Made by a program: the position numbers and the translations under genes | Source: Erythrobacter longus | Lineage (GTDB): Bacteria > Pseudomonadota > Alphaproteobacteria > Sphingomonadales > Sphingomonadaceae | Length of the DNA stretch: 64,000 nucleotides | Direction of reading: 5' to 3' | Assembly (NCBI RefSeq): GCF_000715015.1 | Contig: NZ_JMIW01000005.1 | Coordinates: forward strand, 124,001-188,000 | Shown here: positions 50,849 to 59,394 of the stretch, piece by piece | Layout of the letters: every line of letters begins with the position of its first letter | Numbering within the stretch: position 1 is the first letter of the stretch | The notes under the pieces: model-generated | The model's input: only the letters and a program-made list of their open reading frames with translations | What the model was told of the DNA's origin: nothing | Databases searched by the model: none

Positions 50849-51055
50849 TTATCTGCTGCGATAGCTCACGTTCGTGGTCCAGAGCCCGAAGCGCGGCTCC
50901 CCCTCAGTGCCAATTTCAACCACGACGAACTCGCCCTGTTTGGCATCCTCAGGGACAGGCGCAAGAACCGTTCGTTCGCGCGCTTCGGCGAGCTGGGCAA
51001 TGACTGCCAAGCCAATGGCCAAAGACCCTGCAAGAATTACGCGGCACCTGAACAT
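50849..51055 (-). CDS. Small exported protein of unknown function
   Basis: 68 aa. A signal peptide (MFRCRVILAGSLAIGLAVI, cut probably after LAEA) leaves a mature peptide of about 44 residues with ERTVLAPVPEDAKQGEFVV and FGLWTTNVSYRS. No family is recognised. The ATG at 51053-51055 has GGAGG 7 bases upstream, which lies in the 3' arm of the terminator-like hairpin after etfA. It is probably expressed by read-through from etfA or regulated by that hairpin. Confidence 0.65.
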   Translation of the reverse strand: MFRCRVILAGSLAIGLAVIAQLAEARERTVLAPVPEDAKQGEFVVVEIGTEGEPRFGLWTTNVSYRSR

Positions 51056-51060
51056 AGAAA

Positions 51061-51091
51061 ACCTCCGCCGCGCAAATTAGCGTGGCGGAGG
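51061..51091 (-). terminator. Hairpin after etfA that overlaps the next gene's ribosome binding site
   Basis: ACCTCCGCC (51061-51069) and GGCGGAGGT (51083-51091) pair perfectly, extended by CGC/GCG inside. On the minus strand the 3' arm ends GGCGGAGGTTTTC, giving a short U run, typical of an intrinsic terminator for etfBA. The same GGAGG is 7 bases before the ATG of the small exported-protein gene. Confidence 0.75.
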
Positions 51092-51122
51092 TCTTTGAAA
51101 GTTTGGACTTGTGGACGTTCGT

Positions 51123-52052
51123 TTAAAGCGCTCCGGTCATTTCCGGAACTGCATTAAACAGGTCGGCAACAAGGCCGATGTCTGCGACTTGGAAGATCGG
51201 TGCGTCTTCGTCTTTGTTGATCGCGATGATGACTTTGGAGTCTTTCATGCCTGCCAAGTGTTGGATCGCACCGGAGATACCGATTGCGATGTACACTTCT
51301 GGTGCGACGATCTTACCGGTCTGGCCGACTTGATAGTCGTTGGGAACATAGCCTGCGTCAACCGCTGCACGCGATGCGCCGATGGCTGCGCCCAGCTTGT
51401 CAGCGAGCGGGTTGATGATGCTCTCGAAGGTCTCACCGTCTTTAAGAGCGCGGCCACCTGAAACGATGACCTTGGCGCTGGTGAGCTCAGGGCGCTCGCT
51501 CTTGGCGACTTCGCGGCTGACGAAGCTGGAGATGCCCGCATCGCCTGCACCGCTTGCATCTTCGACAGAAGCCGAACCGCCTTCGGTCGCTGCCTTTTCA
51601 AAGGCCGTACCGCGAACTGTGATGACGAGTTTTGCATCCGAGCTTTCGACGGTTGCAATCGCGTTGCCAGCATAGATCGGGCGGGTGAAGGTCTTGGGCC
51701 CTTCAACCGAAAGAATGTCCGAGATTTGCATCACGTCGAGCATGGCAGCAACGCGAGGCGCGATGTTCTTACCCGACGTTGTTGCAGGCGCGAGCAGAGC
51801 GTCATAGTCAGCCATAATGCCAGCCACGAGTGGCGCGACGTTTTCGGCGAGGCCTTCGCCGTAAGCTGCATCGTCCGCTTTCAAAACTTTTGAAACGCCA
51901 GCGATTTTTGCTGCCGCGTCAGCCGCGCCGCCGCAGTTTGAGCCTGCGACAAGAGCGGTAACTTCGCCCAATTTCGCAGCCGCTGTGACCACTGCGAGCG
52001 TTGCATCATTGACCGATGCGTTGTCGTGTTCGACCAGAACCAGAGTGTTCAT
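51123..52052 (-). CDS. etfA: Electron transfer flavoprotein subunit alpha
   Basis: 309 aa. The C-terminal FAD-binding domain is clear: [20 protein letters not shown], then [19 protein letters not shown] and [16 protein letters not shown] carries electrons from acyl-CoA dehydrogenases to ETF-ubiquinone oxidoreductase. The gene follows etfB by 33 bp on the same strand and is ended by a hairpin. The ATG is at 52050-52052. Length matches the family. Confidence 0.97.
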   Translation of the reverse strand: MNTLVLVEHDNASVNDATLAVVTAAAKLGEVTALVAGSNCGGAADAAAKIAGVSKVLKADDAAYGEGLAENVAPLVAGIMADYDALLAPATTSGKNIAPRVAAMLDVMQISDILSVEGPKTFTRPIYAGNAIATVESSDAKLVITVRGTAFEKAATEGGSASVEDASGAGDAGISSFVSREVAKSERPELTSAKVIVSGGRALKDGETFESIINPLADKLGAAIGASRAAVDAGYVPNDYQVGQTGKIVAPEVYIAIGISGAIQHLAGMKDSKVIIAINKDEDAPIFQVADIGLVADLFNAVPEMTGAL

Positions 52053-52085
52053 GAGTGTCTGTCCTTTTCCTTTGTGCTGGGCCGC

Positions 52086-52832
52086 TTAAGCGATCCCCAG
52101 CTCCTTGATCTTGGCCACGAGAGCGGCAACGTCCTCAACCTTTTCACCAGCCTGGCGAACGGGTGGTTCGGCCACATTGGTGGTGGTGAGACGGGGCGTA
52201 ATGTCCACGCCAAAGTCAGCCGGTGTCTTCGCATCCAAAGGCTTCTTCTTTGCCTTCATAATGTTGGGAAGCGACGCATAACGCGGCTCGTTCAAGCGAA
52301 GGTCGGTTGTGACGATCGCGGGCATGGTGAGCTTGACCGTTTCAAGGCCGCCGTCGACTTCGCGCTTGACGATAACCGCATCGCCGTCGACTTCGACGGT
52401 GTTGGCAAAGGTGCCTTGGGGGCGGTTCATCAGAGCGGCCAGCATTTGGCCGGTTTGGTTTGAATCGTCTGAAATCGATTGCTTGCCAAGGAGCACAAGG
52501 CCGGGCTGCTCTTCGTCAGCAATTGCTTTTAGGATTTTGGCAACGGCAAGAGGCTCAACCTCTTCGTCCGTTTCCACGAGGATTGCGCGGTCTGCGCCCA
52601 TCGCAAGGGCTGTACGCAGCGTTTCTTGCGCCTTTGCAGGACCTACAGAAACCGCGATGATTTCTTCTGCCTTGCCCGCTTCCTTGATTCGGATCGCTTC
52701 TTCGACAGCGATTTCATCGAACGGGTTCATGCTCATCTTGACGTTTGCAAGATCAACGCCTGTGCCATCGGCTTTAACCCGTGGCTTGACGTTGTAATCG
52801 ATCACCCGTTTGACGGGGACGAGGATTTTCAT
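52086..52832 (-). CDS. etfB: Electron transfer flavoprotein subunit beta
   Basis: 248 aa from the ATG at 52830-52832. [19 protein letters not shown] opens as in other EtfB proteins; the AMP-binding part has [20 protein letters not shown], and the recognition-loop region [20 protein letters not shown] is present. It forms the heterodimer with EtfA. Upstream at 52906-52928 is a palindrome that could control the etfBA operon. The divergent neighbour encodes a DUF6265 protein. Confidence 0.97.
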   Translation of the reverse strand: MKILVPVKRVIDYNVKPRVKADGTGVDLANVKMSMNPFDEIAVEEAIRIKEAGKAEEIIAVSVGPAKAQETLRTALAMGADRAILVETDEEVEPLAVAKILKAIADEEQPGLVLLGKQSISDDSNQTGQMLAALMNRPQGTFANTVEVDGDAVIVKREVDGGLETVKLTMPAIVTTDLRLNEPRYASLPNIMKAKKKPLDAKTPADFGVDITPRLTTTNVAEPPVRQAGEKVEDVAALVAKIKELGIA

Positions 52833-52905
52833 GGCGGTTCCTTTCCCAATGACGCGCGCCTCGGACAAGGCCGGACGCGCGTGAAACTGTGTGGCAGCGC
52901 CCTAG

Positions 52906-52928
52906 CTTGCGTTTACGTAAACGTCAAG
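52906..52928. promoter_or_regulatory. Operator-like palindrome upstream of etfBA
   Basis: The core CGTTTACGTAAACG (52910-52923) is a perfect 14-bp palindrome, extended by CTTG (52906-52909) and CAAG (52925-52928) with one extra base. It is 74 bp before the etfB start. It resembles, from memory, the sites of LiuR, a MerR-family repressor of acyl-CoA and branched-chain amino-acid degradation genes, whose regulon often includes etfBA. Confidence 0.5.
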
Positions 52929-53033
52929 TCTGACTTGCCATGACCAAAGCTGCGCGCAGCAGCCCCGATCACTTACCGCCTTGCCAAGTTCGCGTGCCCT
53001 CGTCCATCATCTTTCGTGCAAGGGAGGTTTGTT

Positions 53034-53570
53034 ATGTTTCAATTGATCCGGCGTCTCGCATCGGGTGTGTGGGCGGCGGTTTGCCTGTGCCTTTTGCCAA
53101 GCTCGCTAAGCGCTCAAGAGACGCGCTTGGCTGAACAAGGTGCTGAGCCTCCCGCAGCAAGTCTTGCCGATATGGATTGGCTAGTGGGGCAATGGGTGGG
53201 TGACGGTATTGGCGGAGCGCCTGCGATGGAGAGCTGGCTCCCGCCAACTGGCACCGTCATGGTCGGAACCTTCGTTCAGCAGACTGGCGATGGCGGCATC
53301 ATGTTTACCGAGCACCTCTATCTAATGGAAGAAGAAGGGACGCTGGTCCTGCGGCTTAAGCACTTCAACGCCGATCTGACCGGATGGGAGGAGAAGGATG
53401 ACATACTCAACTTCCGCCTTGTGGCGATGGAGGCATGCGCGGCCTATTTCAATGCGCTGACTTTGCGGTGTAGAGACGCTGATAAACCGGGAGAGGGCCT
53501 TGTCGCGGCAGTTCGGATGCAATCGGGAGCGGAGCTACTCTTCAATTTCAAGGCAATGCTAAGGAATTAG
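53034..53570 (+). CDS. Exported DUF6265-like protein
   Basis: 178 aa from the ATG at 53034, with GGGAGG 7 bases upstream. A signal peptide (IRRLASGVWAAVCLCLLPSS, cut near LSA) precedes SLADMDWLVGQWVGDGIGG, MVGTFVQQ and LYLMEEEGTLVLRLKHFN, which match DUF6265, a beta-barrel domain of unknown function. It is expected in the periplasm. Its stop overlaps by 4 bp the stop of the convergent lipoprotein gene downstream of sucC. Confidence 0.8.
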   Translation: MFQLIRRLASGVWAAVCLCLLPSSLSAQETRLAEQGAEPPAASLADMDWLVGQWVGDGIGGAPAMESWLPPTGTVMVGTFVQQTGDGGIMFTEHLYLMEEEGTLVLRLKHFNADLTGWEEKDDILNFRLVAMEACAAYFNALTLRCRDADKPGEGLVAAVRMQSGAELLFNFKAMLRN

Positions 53571-53935
53571 CCGCAGCCCGAGAAGCTTCGCTCTAATGAA
53601 CTTACCTTGTGGGGCTCAGCAAAGGTGACGCCAAAATCACGCAAGCGTGCGTCTAAACGCCTCTGTGAGATTCCCTGCTCGACATCGTTGGACCGCAAAT
53701 CAATTATAAAATAGCTCGCGCCATCCTTGGAGCCCCATGCAATGGTTTCCTTGCATATGATCGCGGTAACCCTTGGCCCCACGAGCATATCGCTGTTTTC
53801 GTCGGTTAGTGCCCAGGTCGAGCCATGCAGCTGGATCAGCTTGACATCATCTGAGACGGTAACACTATTGCTCCAACACCCAGCCGGGAGGACGGCGCAA
53901 GGAAGAACCAAGAGCGCCGCCCAACCTTTTGACAT
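53567..53935 (-). CDS. Small lipoprotein of unknown function coupled to sucC
   Basis: 122 aa. The N-terminus is a lipoprotein signal (ALLVLPCAVLPAGC, Cys about 20). The mature domain has TVSDDVKLIQLHG, LVGPRVTAIICKETIAWGS and a helical end QRRLDARLRDFGV. I recognise no family. The start ATG at 53933-53935 overlaps the sucC stop by one base (TAATG), indicating translational coupling with a TCA-cycle gene, although the product is predicted to be exported. It takes the place where sucD would be expected in a classical sucCD operon. Confidence 0.7.
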   Translation of the reverse strand: MSKGWAALLVLPCAVLPAGCWSNSVTVSDDVKLIQLHGSTWALTDENSDMLVGPRVTAIICKETIAWGSKDGASYFIIDLRSNDVEQGISQRRLDARLRDFGVTFAEPHKVSSLERSFSGCG

Positions 53936-55149
53936 TAAGCCGCCTTTTTCACCTCAGCGACGATCTTCCTGGCTGCATCGCCAAGATCATCAGCAGGCAC
54001 AATGGCAAGGCCAGAATTGGCAAGGATTTCCTTGCCCGCCTCAACATTGGTGCCCTCAAGACGCACGACCAGCGGAACCTGAAGGTTCACGTCTTTGGCA
54101 GCTTGAACAACGCCATTGGCGATGATGTCGCATTTCATGATGCCGCCAAATATGTTGACGAGAATACCTTCGACCGCAGGGTCTTTGAGAATGATCTTGA
54201 ACGCCGCAGTCACCTTCTCGGTGGTCGCGCCGCCGCCTACGTCGAGGAAGTTTGCCGGGAATGCGCCGTTCAGCTTGATGATGTCCATCGTCGCCATCGC
54301 AAGGCCAGCGCCGTTCACCATGCAGCCGATGTTTCCATCAAGCTTGATGTAGGCAAGGTCATATTCCGACGCTTCGACCTCTGCAGGATCTTCCTCTGTC
54401 TCATCGCGCATCGCCTCGATCGCAGGGTGGCGATAAAGGGCGTTGGAATCAAAGCTCATCTTGGTGTCGAGCACCAGCAGCGAGGCGTTCCCGTCTGCGT
54501 CTGGCTTAGTCTCAACCAGCGGGTTAATTTCCAGCATGTCGCAATCGCTTGCCGTGAACGCGTCGTAGAGTTGCTTGGCGAGCTTCTGGCACTGCTTGTT
54601 CAGGTCACCAGAAAGGCCGAGCGCAAAAGCGACCGAGCGCGCGTGGTGCGGCATAAAGCCTTGAGCAGGGTCAATTGTGATCGTTGTGATCTTCTCAGGC
54701 GTTTCATGGGCGACATCTTCGATGTCCATCCCGCCTTCGGTCGATGCCACCATGGCAACGCGGCCTGTCGCACGGTCCACCAGCATGGCGAGGTAGTATT
54801 CGCTCTCAATATCGACCCCGTCGGTGACATAGAGGCGGTTGACCTGCTTGCCCGCGTCGCCCGTCTGGATCGTCACGAGAGTGTTGCCGAGCATTTCCTT
54901 TGCGTGAGATTCGACTTCATCGAGAGAAAAAGCGAGGCGCACGCCGCCTTTTGCATCTTCGGGAAGCTCTTTGAACTTGCCCTTGCCGCGGCCGCCTGCG
55001 TGAATTTGCGCTTTCACAACATAGAGCGGTCCGGGGAGCTTCTTCGCGCCTTCAACCGCTTCTTCGACAGTGAGTGCTGCGTGACCAGCGGGAATCGCAA
55101 TCCCGTGTTCCTTGAGCAGTTCCTTGGCCTGATATTCATGGACGTTCAT
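53935..55149 (-). CDS. sucC: Succinyl-CoA synthetase subunit beta (ADP-forming)
   Basis: 404 aa from the ATG at 55147-55149 ([16 protein letters not shown]). The ATP-grasp domain includes [16 protein letters not shown] and [15 protein letters not shown]; the C-terminal CoA-ligase domain has [19 protein letters not shown] and the [15 protein letters not shown] motif. It makes ATP from succinyl-CoA with the SucD subunit. sucD is not next to it, which differs from E. coli; I infer it lies elsewhere. The upstream divergent gene is the inositol-monophosphatase family protein, with 142 bp between. Confidence 0.97.
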   Translation of the reverse strand: MNVHEYQAKELLKEHGIAIPAGHAALTVEEAVEGAKKLPGPLYVVKAQIHAGGRGKGKFKELPEDAKGGVRLAFSLDEVESHAKEMLGNTLVTIQTGDAGKQVNRLYVTDGVDIESEYYLAMLVDRATGRVAMVASTEGGMDIEDVAHETPEKITTITIDPAQGFMPHHARSVAFALGLSGDLNKQCQKLAKQLYDAFTASDCDMLEINPLVETKPDADGNASLLVLDTKMSFDSNALYRHPAIEAMRDETEEDPAEVEASEYDLAYIKLDGNIGCMVNGAGLAMATMDIIKLNGAFPANFLDVGGGATTEKVTAAFKIILKDPAVEGILVNIFGGIMKCDIIANGVVQAAKDVNLQVPLVVRLEGTNVEAGKEILANSGLAIVPADDLGDAARKIVAEVKKAA

Positions 55150-55291
55150 GAGAGGATGATCCCTTTGGTGTTGATCCCGTAACAAAAGCTTCTTTGATAA
55201 AAGCTGTTTGCCGGTGCCCTAAGCACGGATTGGCCCCCTTGAAAAGTGTCCAAAGGTCGCACACGAGTGATGGGCTAAGGAAATTCGCTCC

Positions 55292-56077
55292 ATGATCGAC
55301 CAGAACCAGTTTCAAGAGATAGTCCGTGAAGCGGGACGCATGGCCTATGCGCGTTGGCCTGGTGCTGGTCATACGCTTGATTCTTGGGAAAAAACGCCCG
55401 GTGATCCGGTGAGCGAAGCCGATCTGGCTGTCGACAAATTCCTTCGCCGCGAGCTTGCCCGACTTTTGCCTGCTGCTGCGTGGCTTTCAGAAGAATCGAC
55501 CGATGACCATGTGCGTGTGGGACAGGATTTGATCTGGTTGGTCGATCCGATTGATGGAACGCGCGATTTTGTTCGGGGGAGGACCGGTTGGGCGGTGTCG
55601 GTTGCGCTGGTGAGCGCGGGCAAGCCGTTGATTGGAATGCTGAGTGCGCCTGCTCGCGATGAAGAGTGGTTTTCGGTCGCTGGACGCGGAGCGACGCTTA
55701 ATGGGGAAATGCTCACCGCCAGCAGTCGCAAGCAGTTTTCGGGCGCGCGCGTCCCTGTGGATCAGCTGCCATCCGCAGATTCGGATCTGGTGATTGTGGA
55801 GAAACCCAATTCGATTGCTCTCAGGATCGCAATGGTCGCCAACGATCAGGCCGATCTTGTTGCGACCCTTCGCTGGGGTTTTGAATGGGACATTGGTGCA
55901 GCAACATTGATTGCGCGTGAGGCAGGCGCCCGCGTGACTGATGCGTTTGGAAAGCCGCTCGCCTACAACAAACGCGATCCGCGTGATTTTGGCGTGTTGG
56001 TCAGCGCACCTGCCATTCACGCCGATGCAGTCGCACGCATCGCCGAGCGGGCTGAGGCGCTCAAGAAGATAAAATAA
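55292..56077 (+). CDS. Inositol monophosphatase family phosphatase (CysQ/HisN-like)
   Basis: 261 aa. Metal-site motifs are SEADLAVDKFL, SEESTDD, VDPIDGTRDFVRG and the C-terminal WDIGAATLIAREAGARV. The family includes inositol monophosphatase, 3'(2'),5'-bisphosphate nucleotidase (CysQ) and histidinol-phosphatase, and sequence alone does not decide among them; the short DFVRG after the second motif favours a CysQ or HisN-like enzyme. The ATG at 55292 is preceded by AAGGAAA. A hairpin terminator follows. Confidence 0.88.
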   Translation: MIDQNQFQEIVREAGRMAYARWPGAGHTLDSWEKTPGDPVSEADLAVDKFLRRELARLLPAAAWLSEESTDDHVRVGQDLIWLVDPIDGTRDFVRGRTGWAVSVALVSAGKPLIGMLSAPARDEEWFSVAGRGATLNGEMLTASSRKQFSGARVPVDQLPSADSDLVIVEKPNSIALRIAMVANDQADLVATLRWGFEWDIGAATLIAREAGARVTDAFGKPLAYNKRDPRDFGVLVSAPAIHADAVARIAERAEALKKIK

Positions 56078-56089
56078 GTGCAGGTAGCG

Positions 56090-56115
56090 AAGGGCCGCGC
56101 CTGAACGCGGCCCTT
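56090..56115. terminator. Terminator between convergent phosphatase and OmpA genes
   Basis: AAGGGCCGCG (56090-56099) and CGCGGCCCTT (56106-56115) form a perfect 10-bp stem with loop CCTGAA. The T run is weak on either side, but its position 12 bp past one stop and 7 bp before the other suits a shared terminator. Confidence 0.7.
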
Positions 56116-56122
56116 GCCCATA

Positions 56123-56818
56123 TTATTGCGCCCGCGCTTGTTCGACTTGCTCTTGGCTGATCGGAATAATCTTAATTTCGACCCGGCGGTTCAATGGCTC
56201 ATCCACACCATCGGCAGTTTTCACCCGCAAGAAGTCATAGCTTTCACCATATCCACGGGTTGCAAAGCGGCTGCGGGCAACGCCGCGTGCCGCCAGATAA
56301 TTGGCAACCGCCTCAGCGCGTTGCTCTGACAGACGTTGGTTTAGCGCATCAGACCCAGTCGTGTCGGTAAAGCCGTACACGTCGATCAAGCTGTTGGGAT
56401 ATTGAACCATGCTGTTCGCAATGGCGTCCAGCGAGCTGTAAAAGCCAGGATTGATATCGGCAGAACCGCGCGCAAAGGTTACGCCGTCTGGAAGACGCAC
56501 GAGGATCGCATCCTGGTCGCCCACTTCCTCAACGTCGACGCCGGTCCCTTCGAGCTCTTCATCAAGCTCGCGGATTTGATCGTCGAATTGTTTGCCGATT
56601 ACCGCGCCAGCAGAACCGCCGATCCCAGCGCCAATGATCCGGCCGGTATCGCCGCCGATGACGCCGCCAAGAATAGTCCCAAGAACACCGCCAGCCACAG
56701 CGCCAATTCCGGTGCGGGAAGCTTTTTGCTCGCCCGTATTCGGGTCAGTGACACATGCGCTTGTTCCCAACAAGGCAACCGCTGCTGTGCCTGAAAGCAT
56801 AATCCGAGATAGTTTCAT
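56123..56818 (-). CDS. OmpA family lipoprotein with glycine-zipper domain
   Basis: 231 aa from the ATG at 56816-56818, with GGAGG 6 bases upstream. A lipoprotein signal (LSGTAAVALLGTSAC, Cys about 22) is followed by a glycine-zipper region (AVAGGVLGTILGGVIGGDTG, about 38-75) and the OmpA C-terminal peptidoglycan-binding domain with DVYGFTDTTGSDALNQRLSE and RFATRGYGES. It is expected to tether the outer membrane to the wall. YiaD is the nearest E. coli analogue. A long upstream frame in the same reading phase is leader only. Confidence 0.93.
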   Translation of the reverse strand: MKLSRIMLSGTAAVALLGTSACVTDPNTGEQKASRTGIGAVAGGVLGTILGGVIGGDTGRIIGAGIGGSAGAVIGKQFDDQIRELDEELEGTGVDVEEVGDQDAILVRLPDGVTFARGSADINPGFYSSLDAIANSMVQYPNSLIDVYGFTDTTGSDALNQRLSEQRAEAVANYLAARGVARSRFATRGYGESYDFLRVKTADGVDEPLNRRVEIKIIPISQEQVEQARAQ

Positions 56819-57034
56819 ACCGTCCTCCATTTGTGACTGTGCCATTTGCCATACTCCTTGAGTAGCCATGCGCCAATCGGTGTTTCGTGAGTTTACATTG
56901 GTGCTTACACGATGGTTCGCCCATGGTTCCAATTCGATTGCAATTGCCTGAACATGAACTGCGCGCCGAAATAGAACCGGCAATAGACGAAGTGACAACT
57001 GGCAAATTGCGCGGGATGTGCTAGCGCACTGCGC

Positions 57035-58339
57035 GTGACACCGTTTCCCTGGACCGAACTCTTCATCATCTTTGGGCTGATTTTGCTCAATGGCGTTTTC
57101 GCCATGTCCGAGCTCGCAATCGTCTCTGCCAAGACCAGCCGCCTCAAAACCAAGGCGGAAGGGGGCTCTGCTGGTGCGCGGGTCGCTTTGCGATTGGCTG
57201 CGGAGCCTGGCAAATTTCTCTCAACCGTCCAAATCGGCATTACTCTCATTGCGATCATGACCGGTGCTTTTTCCGGAGCGAGCCTGGAAGGACCCGTTGG
57301 CGAACGGTTGGCGTTTTTGGGAGTGCCCGCCGACATGTCGGGCGAGGTGGCGTTTGTCACTGTGATTGCTCTCACCACCTATTTCAGCGTGGTCGTGGGC
57401 GAGCTGGTGCCCAAACAACTGGCCTTGCGCGCAGCGGTGCCGATGGCGGTTGTTATGGCGCGGCCAATGGCGATTTTGGCAACGATTGCAGCGCCCCTTG
57501 TGTGGCTGCTTGACCGGTCATCAGCAGGGCTCATTCGCTTGTTTGGCATCCGATCTGGCGGAGGGTCTTCGGTCACGGCAGAAGAGCTGCAAATGATCTT
57601 TGCCGATGCGACCCGTTCAGGCGTTATCGAGCATGACCAGCACCAAATCCTGACAGGTGTTGTGCGTCTCGCAGAGCGTCCGGTACGCGAACTTATGACC
57701 CCGCGCACAGAGCTTGATTGGCTAGATGCAGACGCTGACATCTCCGCAATCCGTCAGGGAATAGAGGACAGCCCGCATTCGCTTCTACCGGTGGCTGAGG
57801 GTTCGCCTGACAGCATTCTTGGCGTGGTAAAAGTGCGTGAGCTTTTGGCCGCAATGGTCGCTGGCGACCCTGTCAACGTGCGTGATATGATGCACAAGGC
57901 CGAGGTTGTGCCCGATCAATTGGACGCGATGGACGCTTTGCGCGTGCTGCAATCCGCGGAAATTGCGATGGCGCTGGTCCATGATGAATATGGGCATTTC
58001 GAAGGCGTCGTGACCCCGGTCGATCTGCTGACTGCGATTGCTGGCACATTTGTGAGTGACCAGGACGAAGGTGACACGCCCGAGGTTGTCGAATGCTCAG
58101 ATGGTTCGCTACTGATTTCTGGAACGCTGTCGGCCAATGGCCTGTCTGATCGATTGGGCCTCACATATGGCGAGGACCGCGAGTTTGGGACGGCGGCAGG
58201 TTACGTGCTTTATGTGCTGAAGCGACTTCCGATGGCGGGCGACAAATTCACCGACCAGGGCTGGGAGTTTACGGTCACCGAAATGGACAACCGCCGGATC
58301 GACAAGATTTTGGTGCGCAAGCGCGAAAACGTGGAATAA
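57035..58339 (+). CDS. CorC/HlyC family membrane protein (CNNM, CBS-pair)
   Basis: 434 aa with a GTG start. DUF21 transmembrane domain (about 1-190) has GVFAMSELAIVSAKTSRLK and GELVPKQLALRA. A CBS pair (about 210-335) carries RELMTPRTELDWLD and LVHDEYGHFEGVVTP, and the CorC_HlyC domain (about 350-430) ends with LPMAGDKFTDQGWEFTVTEMD. Such proteins are linked to magnesium/cobalt transport or resistance; the old name hemolysin is misleading. It is divergent from the OmpA gene and converges on DUF3035, with 114 bp between the stops. Confidence 0.93.
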   Translation: MTPFPWTELFIIFGLILLNGVFAMSELAIVSAKTSRLKTKAEGGSAGARVALRLAAEPGKFLSTVQIGITLIAIMTGAFSGASLEGPVGERLAFLGVPADMSGEVAFVTVIALTTYFSVVVGELVPKQLALRAAVPMAVVMARPMAILATIAAPLVWLLDRSSAGLIRLFGIRSGGGSSVTAEELQMIFADATRSGVIEHDQHQILTGVVRLAERPVRELMTPRTELDWLDADADISAIRQGIEDSPHSLLPVAEGSPDSILGVVKVRELLAAMVAGDPVNVRDMMHKAEVVPDQLDAMDALRVLQSAEIAMALVHDEYGHFEGVVTPVDLLTAIAGTFVSDQDEGDTPEVVECSDGSLLISGTLSANGLSDRLGLTYGEDREFGTAAGYVLYVLKRLPMAGDKFTDQGWEFTVTEMDNRRIDKILVRKRENVE

Positions 58340-58453
58340 TCGCTCAGCCAGCGGCGAATACATCGCCTGCAAGACCGTGCGCCCGTACCCGCCCTTGATC
58401 GAAAGCGTAAAAGAACAGCGCCAAGGAGCGCACCCGGAGGGGCGAATGCGGAC

Positions 58454-58864
58454 TTAGGAAGGTATTACCGTGCTTGCGTTTTGGCCGTCGCCTTCAGGCG
58501 CTGCGATAATATCGCGGGTAACGCGGCCCTTGGCGACGGTGTTGGTGTCTTCATCGCCAATTTGCGAACGAATGCTGGGAGCGGCTGCTCCTGCACGGTC
58601 GAGCGCACTGGTTTCAATTTCGCTGCGCGGGGCAGGTCCGCCAAAAAGTGCATCGAGCGCTTGTTGCTGAGCGGTGCCCTCTGCCTCACGCGGCGCACCG
58701 GGGGCTGGCGGTGACAGGGTAAAGTCTGGTGGGATCACGAGCGGCGCCTGACGCTGCACTGCAAATTCATCCGGGCGATCACGGTTGAAAATCCCGCTGC
58801 CCCCGCAAGCGGCGAGCATGGCGCTGCCTGACACAAGAAGAATGGCGGTTTTAACGTTACGCAT
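58454..58864 (-). CDS. DUF3035 lipoprotein (BamF-like)
   Basis: 136 aa. The lipoprotein signal ends LAACGG (Cys about 20). FNRDRPDEFAVQRQAPLVIP (about 25-45) is the DUF3035 core; in Caulobacter the BamF subunit of the outer-membrane beta-barrel assembly complex has a comparable R...DEF motif, so a role in that complex is likely, though inferred. The rest is Pro/Ala-rich and disordered. Its ATG overlaps the lspA stop (TGATG), and LspA is the signal peptidase needed to mature this lipoprotein. Confidence 0.85.
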   Translation of the reverse strand: MRNVKTAILLVSGSAMLAACGGSGIFNRDRPDEFAVQRQAPLVIPPDFTLSPPAPGAPREAEGTAQQQALDALFGGPAPRSEIETSALDRAGAAAPSIRSQIGDEDTNTVAKGRVTRDIIAAPEGDGQNASTVIPS

Positions 58865-59394
58865 CAGGAATTCTCCGCTGGGACGGCATCACCGTCCGAA
58901 TTTTCGTCCTTTTCGCGCACAAACAGGCTGCGCGCAAGGATGATCACAACGCCAATGGTGATAGCCGCATCGGCGATATTGAAAATAAGAAAGGGTCGAA
59001 AGGTGCCAATATGCAGGTCGGCATAGTCGATCACATAACCGAACACATACCGGTCATAGATATTGCCAATCGCCCCGCCAAGGATGAGGGAAAGCCCCAG
59101 AATATCGCCCAAAATCTTCTCGCGCATCATCCAGACCAGCACGACCAGAGCGATAAGCGCTGTCATCCCGACCAAGAGCCACCGCATCTCCATATTGGTC
59201 GCCTGAAGCATGCCCAGTGAGATGCCGCGATTCTCGGTGTAGGTGAGATCAAAGAAGGGCAGCAGCTCAATATTGCGCACATTGCGCAAGTTAAGCGGCC
59301 CTGTGATATACCACTTCAGCAGCTGATCCATCGCAGCGATGAACACTGCAAAACCAAGGCCGATCAGGCGGTTACGAGTGAAAAGCGTGCTCAT
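58864..59394 (-). CDS. lspA: Lipoprotein signal peptidase
   Basis: 176 aa with four membrane segments (about 12-27, 70-90, 97-115, 140-158). The aspartate-protease motifs are GGAIGNIYDRYVFGYVIDY and FNIADAAITIGV, with NRGISLGML ahead. LspA cleaves diacylated prolipoproteins. It overlaps the ileS end by 4 bp (ATGA) and the DUF3035 start, so it is tightly coupled to both; ileS-lspA pairing is common in bacteria. Confidence 0.96.
   Translation of the reverse strand: MSTLFTRNRLIGLGFAVFIAAMDQLLKWYITGPLNLRNVRNIELLPFFDLTYTENRGISLGMLQATNMEMRWLLVGMTALIALVVLVWMMREKILGDILGLSLILGGAIGNIYDRYVFGYVIDYADLHIGTFRPFLIFNIADAAITIGVVIILARSLFVREKDENSDGDAVPAENS

Noticed and set aside
53929..55182. 417-codon open frame on the plus strand opposite sucC
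   Set aside because: It is the antisense shadow of sucC, with atypical Arg/His-rich composition, no ribosome binding site and no recognisable motif. Other long antisense frames opposite the helicase (2297-3718), the S9 peptidase (13574-14947) and ileS (59490-60434) are dismissed for the same reason.
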